Notes: generated by a model not told the origin, from the letters alone. 6,618 nt of DNA from Planctomycetota bacterium (GCA_014237955.1 JABABY010000116.1:1-6618); one strand, 5' to 3'; shown: positions 1-5,409, counted from the stretch's first letter. Numbers and translations: made by a program.

Positions 1-540
1 GCATTCACTGGAGAAATTAGTGGCCCGATGCTTCGGGATGTCGGCTGCCGCTATGTCATTCTCGGGCATAGTGAGCGACGTCACATTCTTGGGGAGACCG
101 ATGCGGAAATAAATCGTAAGATGCATTCCGCTCTGGCAGTCGACCTAAATCCTATTTTGTGTGTGGGCGAATTGCTCCAAGAGAGGGAGGCGGGTCAGAC
201 AGAATCCGTGGTTGAAAAACAGATCTCAGGTTCGCTCCAGGGGATTTCGGCCTCACAGATGTCCTCCGTAGTGATTGCGTATGAGCCGGTCTGGGCGATC
301 GGCACCGGAAAAGTCGCTACCCCAGAGCAGGCCCAGGAGGTCCATGCCGATCTTCGCAGGATGATCCGGGACTGCTACAATGCCGAGACTGCCGATGCAG
401 TCCGTATCCAGTATGGTGGCAGCGTAAAGCCGAGTAATGCGGCCAATTTGCTTTCCCAGCCTGATGTCGACGGAGCACTCGTTGGTGGCGCGAGCCTGAA
501 TGTTGAAGATTTCCTGGGAATTTTGGCGGAAACCACCTAG
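1..540 (+). CDS. tpiA: Triosephosphate isomerase, 3' part (5' end outside window)
   Basis: This enzyme interconverts dihydroxyacetone phosphate and glyceraldehyde 3-phosphate in cytoplasmic glycolysis and gluconeogenesis. The frame is open from base 1, and the codons before the first ATG (position 28) already read AFTGEIS, a typical TIM segment, so the true start lies upstream. 179 residues are visible of a usual 250 or so, leaving about 70 missing. In visible numbering, the catalytic His is H23 in ILGHSERR and the catalytic Glu is E95 in AYEPVWAIGTG; their spacing of 72 fits the family. CVGE follows the first half, and the phosphate-binding loops YGGSVKP (about 138-144) and GALVGGASL (about 158-166) are intact. 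The stop TAG is at 538-540. secG follows after 48 nt, a common neighbour of tpiA, so co-transcription is likely. Identification is essentially certain. Confidence 0.97.
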   Translation, partial: AFTGEISGPMLRDVGCRYVILGHSERRHILGETDAEINRKMHSALAVDLNPILCVGELLQEREAGQTESVVEKQISGSLQGISASQMSSVVIAYEPVWAIGTGKVATPEQAQEVHADLRRMIRDCYNAETADAVRIQYGGSVKPSNAANLLSQPDVDGALVGGASLNVEDFLGILAETT

Positions 541-588
541 CGGTCAAGCCTTGTCCCTAAATGAACTACTACGGAACATAGATTTGCG

Positions 589-1044
589 ATGAAAATTTTC
601 TTTATCATCATGGCGTTGATCGGCATCGCTCTGTTCTTGATTCTACTGGTGCTGGTCCAGCGAGGACGCGGTGGTGGACTTGCCGGTGCGCTTGGTGGAG
701 CAGGGGGACAGAGCGCTTTTGGCGCTAAAGCGGGCGATGCTTTTACCAAGATCACAATGTGGACTGCATTCATTTGGATTGTGTTCTGCGTTGTCGCTGT
801 CCGTATGTTGAGTGGTGATAGTGAACCAATATTTCCCGAACCCCTTGGTAATGCGGATGCTGGTATGGGAACCACGGAAGAGGGCACCGCGGCAGTTCCA
901 CCAGCAACGGGCGAAGGATCAGAAAAACCTGCTCCGAAAAAGGCTCCGCCTTCTGAATCGGGATTGCCCGCCGATACAAAGCCCGCCAGCAGCAAGGCCA
1001 GTGGCAATGATGCGGGCAGTGATAACTCGAGCGGTGGTACATAG
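589..1044 (+). CDS. secG: Preprotein translocase subunit SecG with long hydrophilic C-terminal tail
   Basis: SecG is the small inner-membrane partner of SecY and SecE in the Sec channel and assists SecA-driven export. The 151 residues show the family layout: a first membrane helix at about 3-23, the Gly-rich cytoplasmic loop with VLVQRGRGGGLAGALGG and SAFG at about 21-45, the segment AFTKIT (51-56), and a second membrane helix at about 58-74. After that comes a tail of about 77 residues rich in Gly, Ser, Pro, Glu, Ala and Lys (for example EKPAPKKAPP) with no recognisable domain. E. coli SecG is about 110 residues in total, so this tail is an extension, predicted to be disordered. The ATG at 589 is chosen because the first helix begins right after it; no strong Shine-Dalgarno sequence is visible. 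tpiA ends 48 nt upstream and yicC starts 55 nt downstream. The SecG core is convincing; the tail's role is unknown. Confidence 0.93.
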   Translation: MKIFFIIMALIGIALFLILLVLVQRGRGGGLAGALGGAGGQSAFGAKAGDAFTKITMWTAFIWIVFCVVAVRMLSGDSEPIFPEPLGNADAGMGTTEEGTAAVPPATGEGSEKPAPKKAPPSESGLPADTKPASSKASGNDAGSDNSSGGT

Positions 1045-1088
1045 CAAGGGACCGGAAACGATCCACCCCTCTGCACTTCGAATTTTCT

Positions 1089-1093
1089 AGGAG
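1089..1093 (+). promoter_or_regulatory. Ribosome binding site fixing the TTG start of yicC
   Basis: AGGAG sits 6 nt before the TTG at 1100. The next in-frame ATG (1112) would remove only four residues, but it falls inside the conserved N-terminal SMTGYG motif and is too far from the AGGAG. This supports the TTG start. Confidence 0.7.
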
Positions 1094-1099
1094 TTTCCT

Positions 1100-1981
1100 T
1101 TGCTGGTAAGCATGACCGGGTACGGCGAGTCCTCCGTCGAGAGTGACACTTTGTCAGCTACGGTCGAAGTCCGCTCAACCAACAGTCGCCACCTGAAAAT
1201 CAATGCGCGCCTGAGCGACGGCATTGCTGGCCGTGAAACGCAGATCGAACGGCTCGTGCGACAGTATATCAAGCGTGGTACTGTGCACATGAGTGTCCGC
1301 CTACAGCAACTAGGCGATCGCGTTGCCTACCAACTCAACCAGGACGTTTTAAACCACTATCGCGAGCAGCTACAGGCTTTTCACAAAAAACATCCTATGG
1401 ATGGAACCGTGTCGCTTGCCTCACTGCTGGTCCTGCCCGGTGTCGTTGAAGACAGTAAAGGATCTAGCCCCCCAGAGGAAATGTGGGATTTAGTCCTCGC
1501 CGCCACGACAACCGCCCTCGAGAAGTTAACCGAGATGCGCTCCACCGAAGGAAAGGCAATGGAAGCCGACATGCGCATAAACATTGCAACAATTGACGAT
1601 AACCTTGGCATGATCGAAGTCCGAATGCCTGCCGTTGTGGCGGCGTATACCAATCGCCTGACCGAGCGCATCAACGGTCTACTCTCACAATATGATGCAG
1701 AAGTCGGGCCGAGCGATGTGGTACGTGAAGTTGGCTTGTTTGCGGAGCGGAGCGATATTTCTGAGGAGGTTGTTCGTATGCGGAGCCATCTCAGCCAATT
1801 CAATAATGCCTTGGACAACGATGACGGGAATGGACGACGATTAGAATTTGTGACGCAGGAAATGTTTCGCGAAACCAACACAATCGGGTCAAAAGCCAAC
1901 GATGCAGAGATTTCAAAGCACGTGATTGAAATCAAAGCAGCCATCGAACGCATTCGAGAAATGGTACAGAATGTGGAATAA
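1100..1981 (+). CDS. yicC: YicC/YloC family endoribonuclease
   Basis: Members of this family are cytoplasmic endoribonucleases; in E. coli YicC has been linked to degradation of a small RNA. The protein is 293 residues, the usual size. The N-terminal YicC domain (about 2-158) begins with SMTGYGES and contains the family segment RSTNSRHLKINARL (25-38). The C-terminal DUF1732 domain (about 208-293) contains ERSDISEEVVRMRSHL (216-231), RRLEFVTQEMFRETNTIGSK (246-265) and the closing helix AIERIREMVQNVE, all strongly family-like. Translation starts at TTG, supported by AGGAG 6 nt upstream. In many bacteria yicC/yloC lies just before gmk, as here, where the gap is 53 nt and contains a perfect inverted repeat (1990-2011). 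Family assignment is very secure; the RNA target in this organism is unknown. Confidence 0.94.
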   Translation: MLVSMTGYGESSVESDTLSATVEVRSTNSRHLKINARLSDGIAGRETQIERLVRQYIKRGTVHMSVRLQQLGDRVAYQLNQDVLNHYREQLQAFHKKHPMDGTVSLASLLVLPGVVEDSKGSSPPEEMWDLVLAATTTALEKLTEMRSTEGKAMEADMRINIATIDDNLGMIEVRMPAVVAAYTNRLTERINGLLSQYDAEVGPSDVVREVGLFAERSDISEEVVRMRSHLSQFNNALDNDDGNGRRLEFVTQEMFRETNTIGSKANDAEISKHVIEIKAAIERIREMVQNVE

Positions 1982-1989
1982 CAGGCTGC

Positions 1990-2011
1990 CGTTTTGCCGT
2001 TCCACAAAACG
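1990..2011 (+). other. Perfect 7-bp inverted repeat in the yicC-gmk gap
   Basis: CGTTTTG (1990-1996) and CAAAACG (2005-2011) are exact reverse complements separated by the 8-nt loop CCGTTCCA. The stem starts 9 nt after the yicC stop codon and ends 24 nt before the gmk ATG. It is A/T-rich and is not followed by a T-run, so it does not look like an intrinsic terminator. An RNA-processing or translation-related hairpin is possible, as is chance. Confidence 0.4.
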
Positions 2012-2034
2012 ACCCTTGCGGGACACGAACCAAT

Positions 2035-2625
2035 ATGACTAAGGCCGGCAAGTTGATCATCGTTTCAGGTCCTTCGGGCGCAGGGAAATCAACTTTACTT
2101 GGCAAAGTCTTCCGCCAGAGTCGACTGCCGCTTGAGTGGAGTGTCTCTGCCACAACGCGAGCACCACGCCCTGGAGAAACGGAAGGGCGCGATTACCATT
2201 TCCTCTCCAATAAACAATTCGAGGAAAAACGGGCTGGAGGCGAGTTTCTCGAATGCTTTGAGGTCTACAGCCGGGGCCATTGGTACGGAACCTTACAAAG
2301 CGAGGTCGCCCCTAGATTGGAGGCTGGAAATTGGGTAGTCTTGGAGATTGATGTTGAAGGCACGATGGCGGTCATCAAGCGGTATCCGGATGCAATCACG
2401 ATCTTTGTGCGGCCCAGTTCCCTGGAGGAACTCGAACGCCGACTCAAAGCCCGCGGCACGGAATCTGTGGAAGACATTGAACAACGAATAAAAGTTGCAG
2501 GCCGTGAGATGGAGTCTATCGACTTTTATCGGCATGTCGTGATCAACGACGATATAGAACAGGCCACGCAGCAGCTTTGTGACATCCTCAAGCAATACGA
2601 CCCGGAAACAACACAGACACACTGA
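2035..2625 (+). CDS. gmk: Guanylate kinase
   Basis: Gmk transfers phosphate from ATP to GMP, giving GDP, and is essential for GTP and dGTP supply in the cytoplasm. At 196 residues it has standard length. The P-loop SGPSGAGKST is at 11-20. The GMP-binding region includes SATTRAPRPGE (38-48), GRDYHFLS (51-58), GGEFLECFEV (68-77) and WYGT (83-86). The core strand VVLEIDVEG is at 101-109; many homologues have DWQG where this one has DVEG. The lid ELERRLKARGTES is at 132-144, and the C-terminal segment has FYRHVVINDD (164-173). The ATG at 2035 gives the P-loop its expected distance from the N-terminus; no strong Shine-Dalgarno is seen. It lies between yicC and rpoZ, the classic arrangement that pairs nucleotide metabolism with the RNA polymerase omega gene. 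Confidence 0.97.
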   Translation: MTKAGKLIIVSGPSGAGKSTLLGKVFRQSRLPLEWSVSATTRAPRPGETEGRDYHFLSNKQFEEKRAGGEFLECFEVYSRGHWYGTLQSEVAPRLEAGNWVVLEIDVEGTMAVIKRYPDAITIFVRPSSLEELERRLKARGTESVEDIEQRIKVAGREMESIDFYRHVVINDDIEQATQQLCDILKQYDPETTQTH

Positions 2626-2641
2626 AAATTCGCAACGAAGC

Positions 2642-2669
2642 GTGTGTCACACTTTTCTAATCCCCCCCC
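2642..2669 (+). other. Palindrome and C8 tract in the rpoZ leader
   Basis: The 66-nt gap between gmk and rpoZ contains the palindrome GTGTGTCACAC (2642-2652, five paired bases around one central T) and, shortly after, an uninterrupted run of eight C (2662-2669). Both lie upstream of the chosen rpoZ start. No function is known; the C-run is a potential slippage site. Confidence 0.3.
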
Positions 2670-2691
2670 TGAACCTGGGAGTTGGCAATTC

Positions 2692-2955
2692 ATGTTGGAT
2701 GAACTGCGAGAAGAAGAAATCGTCAACAAAGTTGGTGGGCGTTTCAAACTATCAACACTTATTCAAAAACGGCTCGTTGCTCTGAACGGAGGCTCTCGCC
2801 CGTTGGTGGATATCAAAACAGACGACAAATTGAAAATCGTAGTGCAAGAAATACTGCAGGACAAGATTTTCTTGGACTCCTCATCCAATGTCCGCATCGC
2901 TGAAGAAGTCGAAGATGCGGGCAGTCCACCGGAACTCGACTTGGAGAATCTCTAA
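2692..2955 (+). CDS. rpoZ: DNA-directed RNA polymerase omega subunit (divergent, planctomycete-like)
   Basis: Omega is the small RNA polymerase subunit that folds around the beta-prime C-terminus and helps enzyme assembly. The 87-residue reading from the ATG at 2692 has the omega core: VGGRFKLSTLIQKRLVALNGG at about 14-34 matches the family pattern of NRF-like start, helix with KR, then G-rich turn. It is followed by RPLV and TDDKLKIVVQEILQDKIFL (43-61), matching the DK..IA..EI..GKI segment. The acidic C-terminus (EEVEDAGSPPELDLENL) is not conserved. The N-terminus differs from the proteobacterial MARVTVEDC type. The start is supported by GGGAG at 2677-2681, 10 nt upstream. An in-frame GTG at 2644 would add 16 residues of Pro-rich sequence and is considered less likely. 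Position directly after gmk and before the coaC/coaB genes strongly supports the call. Confidence 0.88.
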   Translation: MLDELREEEIVNKVGGRFKLSTLIQKRLVALNGGSRPLVDIKTDDKLKIVVQEILQDKIFLDSSSNVRIAEEVEDAGSPPELDLENL

Positions 2956-3078
2956 CTGGCAAACCCGCTCTCAACAGCGAAGCCTCACGGGACTTCATCG
3001 CCTACCCGATTCGAAGTCGGTCTGGAGCAAGTTTCCGAGTAATAGAGATTGGGCTTGGGCCTCTCCGACAGGCTGCAC

Positions 3079-3621
3079 ATGAAAAACCGAGAAATTCTCA
3101 TCGGTGTTACCGGCGGAATCGCTGCCTATAAGACGGCCTCACTGGTCAGTACGTTGGTTCAAGCGGGTGCGAAGGTTTCTGTCGTCATGACTCGCTCCGC
3201 GCGTAAGTTCGTGGGAACGGCAACCTTCTCGGCACTTACAGGACGGCCGGTAAATACGCGTGCCTTTTCAGATGATGCGCACCCGCTAGGCGCGCACATT
3301 GAACTGGCTGAGCAAGCGGAACTCCTCTGTGTCGCACCTGCAACCGCCAACTTCCTAGCCAAAGCGGCAACGGGAATGGCTGAAGACTTACTCACCACAC
3401 TTTACCTCTCCTGTAAGTGTCCTATCCTGCTGGCGCCTGCAATGAACAGCGCGATGTGGGAAAAGCCAGCCGTACAGAGAAATATTTGCCAACTCACTGA
3501 GGATGGGGCCGATGTGGTACTGCCTACCGAAGGTTGGCTAAGTTGTCGGCAGACGGGAGTCGGCCGTATGGCAGAAGCAGAAGTATTGTTTACTGAGATC
3601 CAACGTAGACTCGATCACTGA
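3079..3621 (+). CDS. coaC: Phosphopantothenoylcysteine decarboxylase (CoaC, stand-alone flavoprotein)
   Basis: CoaC is an FMN enzyme that decarboxylates 4'-phosphopantothenoylcysteine to 4'-phosphopantetheine in coenzyme A synthesis. Its 180 residues cover only the N-terminal half of the usual bacterial bifunctional CoaBC/Dfp. The flavoprotein start ILIGVTGGIAAYK is at 6-18. The catalytic His is H73 in GAHIELAEQAE, followed by APATANFLAKAATGMAEDLL (86-105). N123 is in APAMNSAMW (119-127), and the active-site Cys is C156 in SCRQTGVGRM. These match H75, N125 and C158 of E. coli Dfp in both context and spacing. The ATG at 3079 is chosen since the fold begins six residues later; a TTG at 3049 would add ten unrelated residues. 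The stop TGA at 3619-3621 is in the same frame as coaB, which starts 18 nt later. The 123-nt gap after rpoZ shows no clear promoter or gene. Confidence 0.93.
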   Translation: MKNREILIGVTGGIAAYKTASLVSTLVQAGAKVSVVMTRSARKFVGTATFSALTGRPVNTRAFSDDAHPLGAHIELAEQAELLCVAPATANFLAKAATGMAEDLLTTLYLSCKCPILLAPAMNSAMWEKPAVQRNICQLTEDGADVVLPTEGWLSCRQTGVGRMAEAEVLFTEIQRRLDH

Positions 3622-3639
3622 GCTCTTTCGCCGCGCGGT

Positions 3640-4272
3640 ATGTCACGCATCCTCATTACCTCCGGACCCACGCGGCAATATCTGGACCCGGTACGTTATA
3701 TCACCAATGCATCGAGCGGGCGGATGGGCAGCGCTCTTGCTGCAGCAGCAGTTGCTGCCGGACATGATGTCATCGTGGTAAGTGGTCCCGTAGCAATCAA
3801 CTATCCACCCGAAGCGGACGTTCATGACGTCACTTCCACCGAGGAAATGCTCGATCGCTGTGAAGAACTATTCTCCGAATGCGACGGGCTGATCGGCGTG
3901 GCGGCACCGTGCGACTACCGCCCCAAAAAAATCGAACCAAACAAAATTGCAAAAACCGGCGAACCGCTACACTTGAAACTGATCGAAACGGAAGACATTG
4001 TTGCCACTCTAGCCAAGACCAAACACCAGCGATGGGTGGTAGGATTCGCTTTGGAAACAGAAGACCCCAGATTTCGCGCCCTCGTCAAACTCGAGAAAAA
4101 AAGTTGCGACCTGATGGTACTCAATCATGTTGAGGCAATGCATTCGCAGAATAATGCGGTTGAAATCATCGCCCCGAACGGAGAGGTCATCGCAACGTTT
4201 GAGGGGCGAAAAGAGGTGGTGGCCCAGCACATTTTTGAGGTCATCGAAGAGAATCTCATTCGCGAGCCTTGA
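3640..4272 (+). CDS. coaB: Phosphopantothenate-cysteine ligase (CoaB, stand-alone)
   Basis: CoaB joins cysteine to 4'-phosphopantothenate, in bacteria normally with CTP, directly before the CoaC step. The 210 residues correspond to the C-terminal half of CoaBC/Dfp. RILITSGPTRQYLDPVRY (3-20) begins the nucleotide-binding fold. N23 in ITNASSGRMG corresponds to the conserved Asn of the E. coli enzyme. VVSGPV is at 46-51 and GVAAPCDYRP at 86-95. The Lys segment NKIAK (101-105) takes the place of the KIKK motif. HLKLIETEDIVA (111-122), VVGFALETED (133-142) and SQNNAVEII (169-177) complete the family pattern. The ATG at 3640 coincides with the domain start. No Shine-Dalgarno sequence is evident, so translation may be coupled to coaC 18 nt upstream. 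The two frames are identical, so reading through one stop would give a 397-residue Dfp-like fusion (E. coli Dfp is about 406). Confidence 0.93.
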   Translation: MSRILITSGPTRQYLDPVRYITNASSGRMGSALAAAAVAAGHDVIVVSGPVAINYPPEADVHDVTSTEEMLDRCEELFSECDGLIGVAAPCDYRPKKIEPNKIAKTGEPLHLKLIETEDIVATLAKTKHQRWVVGFALETEDPRFRALVKLEKKSCDLMVLNHVEAMHSQNNAVEIIAPNGEVIATFEGRKEVVAQHIFEVIEENLIREP

Positions 4273-4395
4273 TTCCTGCATGAACCGCGCGGAGGGGCCA
4301 ACCAACTTCGATAAAGAGCGCCCATGGAAGAATCGGCCGTTCTCTAGGTTGGTATTTTCAGTAAAAACGGTACTTCCGGACCATCTGTCTGCTAT

Positions 4396-4414
4396 GGGGC
4401 GGAAAAAACGCCCT
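4396..4414 (+). terminator. Weak terminator-like GC hairpin after coaB
   Basis: GGGCG (4397-4401) pairs with CGCCC (4409-4413), with an extra G-T pair outside and a 7-nt loop GAAAAAA. It is followed by CACTTTTGG, a short interrupted T-run. The stem is short and the T-run poor, so termination of the upstream operon is only a possibility. Confidence 0.25.
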
Positions 4415-4419
4415 CACTT

Positions 4420-4449
4420 TTGGAAACGGGAGGTACGTTTATTTACAAT
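4420..4449 (+). promoter_or_regulatory. Candidate sigma-70-type promoter of the TPR gene
   Basis: TACAAT (4444-4449) matches the -10 consensus at five of six positions. TTGGAA (4420-4425, 18-nt spacer) or TGGAAA (4421-4426, 17-nt spacer) matches the -35 consensus at four of six. Transcription would begin near 4456, leaving a leader of about 55 nt before the ATG at 4511. This is a prediction by eye only. Confidence 0.4.
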
Positions 4450-4510
4450 AGCAGAGTGCCCAAACCAGCACGCATTTGATCAGCCAGAGTATCTTTTGGA
4501 GAAGTTTGAA

Positions 4511-5287
4511 ATGTTGTCCACCATTGCCCGCTATAGTCTTCGATCCCTGATCCTTTTTTCTTGCTTGGCTGTCGCAGAGATCACTTTCTGCCAAGAAGAT
4601 GATGTCCTCAGCCGGATCTATGGGACGGGAGTCCATGCCTATTTTCGAGGAGACTATCGGCAAGCCCATGCAAGATTGACCACGGCGATTGAAAGTGGCA
4701 ACCGGGATCCCCGCGCATATTATTTTCGTGGCCTGGCCTATCAGAAACTGGGGCGGCCGGAACAGGCAAACCAGGATTTTGCTGCGGCTGCAGCTCGCGA
4801 GGTGCGCGATGGAAATTTAGCCGATCCGGTCAGCCGAGCGCTGATGCGTGTTCAAGGGCCGACTCGCCTGAAGTTGGAAAGCTACCGGACCGAGGCAAGA
4901 CGACAAATCAATAAGCGCCATAGCGAAATGGATGAAGACCGATTCACACCCCGTGGAAAAGAAAGACAGAGTCCGCCACCCGTTGTGGAACCGGAGGAGG
5001 TGACTACCGAAGAGACAGATACAGACTTTTCTCCATCGGAAGAGCCAACTGCTGAGAACGAAACGGACGATTCGGAAAAACCAAAAGATGAGCCGGGAGA
5101 TCCCTTTACAGACAACGAAACGGACGATTCGGAAAAACCTGAAGAAGATCCCGAAGATCCCTTTACAGACAACGAAACGGACGACTCGGAAAAACCAAAA
5201 GATGAGCCGGAAGATCCCTTTACAGAGAACGAAACGGACGACTCGGAAAAACCTGAAGAAGATCCCGAAAATCCCTTTGATTCCTAG
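4511..5287 (+). CDS. Exported TPR protein with acidic DPF-repeat tail, function unknown
   Basis: This 258-residue protein is not matched to a named family. It begins with a likely signal peptide: basic residues R7 and R11, then a hydrophobic stretch at about 13-27 ending ITFC, followed by QEDD. Whether it is cleaved there or kept as an anchor is unclear. Residues 33-64 and 66-97 look like two tetratricopeptide repeats (AYFRGDYRQAHARL, AYYFRGLAYQKLGRPEQA), which usually bind proteins. A basic linker follows to about 152. From about 155 the chain is disordered and acidic (Pro, Glu, Asp, Thr, Ser), ending in four 19-residue repeats (183-258), each with DPF or NPF. The ATG at 4511 has GGAG 9 nt upstream and places the signal peptide at the N-terminus. 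The gene converges on floA. The architecture suggests an exported or surface scaffold protein; its partner is unknown. Confidence 0.78.
   Translation: MLSTIARYSLRSLILFSCLAVAEITFCQEDDVLSRIYGTGVHAYFRGDYRQAHARLTTAIESGNRDPRAYYFRGLAYQKLGRPEQANQDFAAAAAREVRDGNLADPVSRALMRVQGPTRLKLESYRTEARRQINKRHSEMDEDRFTPRGKERQSPPPVVEPEEVTTEETDTDFSPSEEPTAENETDDSEKPKDEPGDPFTDNETDDSEKPEEDPEDPFTDNETDDSEKPKDEPEDPFTENETDDSEKPEEDPENPFDS
5057..5284 (+). repeat. Four tandem 57-bp repeats in the tail of the TPR gene
   Basis: Copies lie at 5057-5113, 5114-5170, 5171-5227 and 5228-5284 with no spacer, and end directly at the TAG stop. Each encodes 19 residues on the plan NETDDSEKP-x5-DPFT-D/E. Copies 1 and 3 read PKDEP and copies 2 and 4 read PEEDP. 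Copies 1 and 3 differ at 3 of 57 bases, while copies 1 and 2 differ at 6. Copies 1 and 2 share GAT and copies 3 and 4 share GAC at the fifth codon. The array is therefore best explained as a duplicated 114-bp dimer. The last copy ends NPFDS. Confidence 0.97.
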
Positions 5288-5303
5288 AGGCCAAAATCAC
5301 GAG

Positions 5304-5336
5304 AACGGGGTCAACCAGAAGTAGCCGGTCCCCGTT
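5304..5336. other. Hairpin in the convergent intergenic region (first)
   Basis: AACGGGG (5304-5310) pairs with CCCCGTT (5330-5336). ACC (5314-5316) can extend the stem with GGT (5327-5329) across a 3-nt bulge. CCCC (5330-5333) could instead pair with GGGG at 5346-5349. No adjacent T-run is seen on either strand, so it is not a standard intrinsic terminator, but it lies between two convergent genes and may still protect or end transcripts. Confidence 0.35.
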
Positions 5337-5360
5337 GCCGTCAAAGGGGAAACTGTAGCT

Positions 5361-5389
5361 GGAACCTTAGGGACAGAACCCTAGGCACC
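5361..5389. other. Hairpin in the convergent intergenic region (second)
   Basis: CCTTAGGG (5365-5372) and CCCTAGG (5379-5385) form a 7-bp stem with one bulged T and the loop ACAGAA. GG (5361-5362) and CC (5388-5389) can add two pairs beyond a small internal loop. AGCTGG (5357-5362) and CCAGCT (5402-5407) give an alternative outer pairing. It lies just past the floA stop and may serve as that gene's 3' structure. A T-run is lacking. Confidence 0.35.
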
Positions 5390-5409
5390 GAAGATCGTTT
5401 ACCAGCTGG

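Larger units (their letters stand above)
4273..4510. other. Gene-free leader between coaB and the TPR gene
   Basis: These 238 nt carry no supportable gene. The + strand frame of the TPR gene is open through here and into coaB, but the translated segment is Arg/Lys-rich with no family resemblance and lacks a plausible start. The region holds a long-range complementary pair (CCAACC at 4298-4303 with GGTTGG at 4347-4352), a compact GC hairpin (4396-4414), a promoter candidate (4420-4449) and a ribosome binding site (GGAG at 4498-4501). It therefore looks like the end of the housekeeping operon plus the start of a separate transcription unit. Confidence 0.6.

Noticed and set aside
537..1076. 179-residue - strand frame opposite secG
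   Set aside because: It is antisense to a well-supported SecG; its Pro/Ala/Ser-rich content is the mirror of the low-complexity tail.
2644..2691. GTG start at 2644 for rpoZ
   Set aside because: It adds 16 Pro-rich residues unlike omega subunits and lacks a ribosome binding site, whereas GGGAG precedes the ATG at 2692. It is kept only as an alternative.
3049..3078. TTG start at 3049 for coaC
   Set aside because: The ten added residues are not part of the flavoprotein fold, and the ATG at 3079 gives the expected spacing to the GVTGGIAAYK motif.
2888..3082. 64-residue + strand frame across the rpoZ-coaC gap
   Set aside because: It overlaps the rpoZ 3' end in another frame, has no recognisable motif, and runs into the coaC start.
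3619..3621. Selenocysteine reading of the TGA between coaC and coaB
   Set aside because: No selenocysteine insertion hairpin is evident just downstream, and no CoaBC position is known to need selenocysteine. Ordinary termination is simpler.
4127..4510. Upstream extension of the TPR gene's open frame into coaB, giving a 386-residue reading
   Set aside because: It overlaps the 3' end of coaB by nearly 150 nt, is Arg/Lys-rich with no family signal, and would bury the signal peptide in mid-protein. The ATG at 4511 has its own ribosome binding site.
5057..5284. CRISPR-like array
   Set aside because: The 57-bp units are contiguous without spacers, lie inside an open reading frame and encode a protein repeat.
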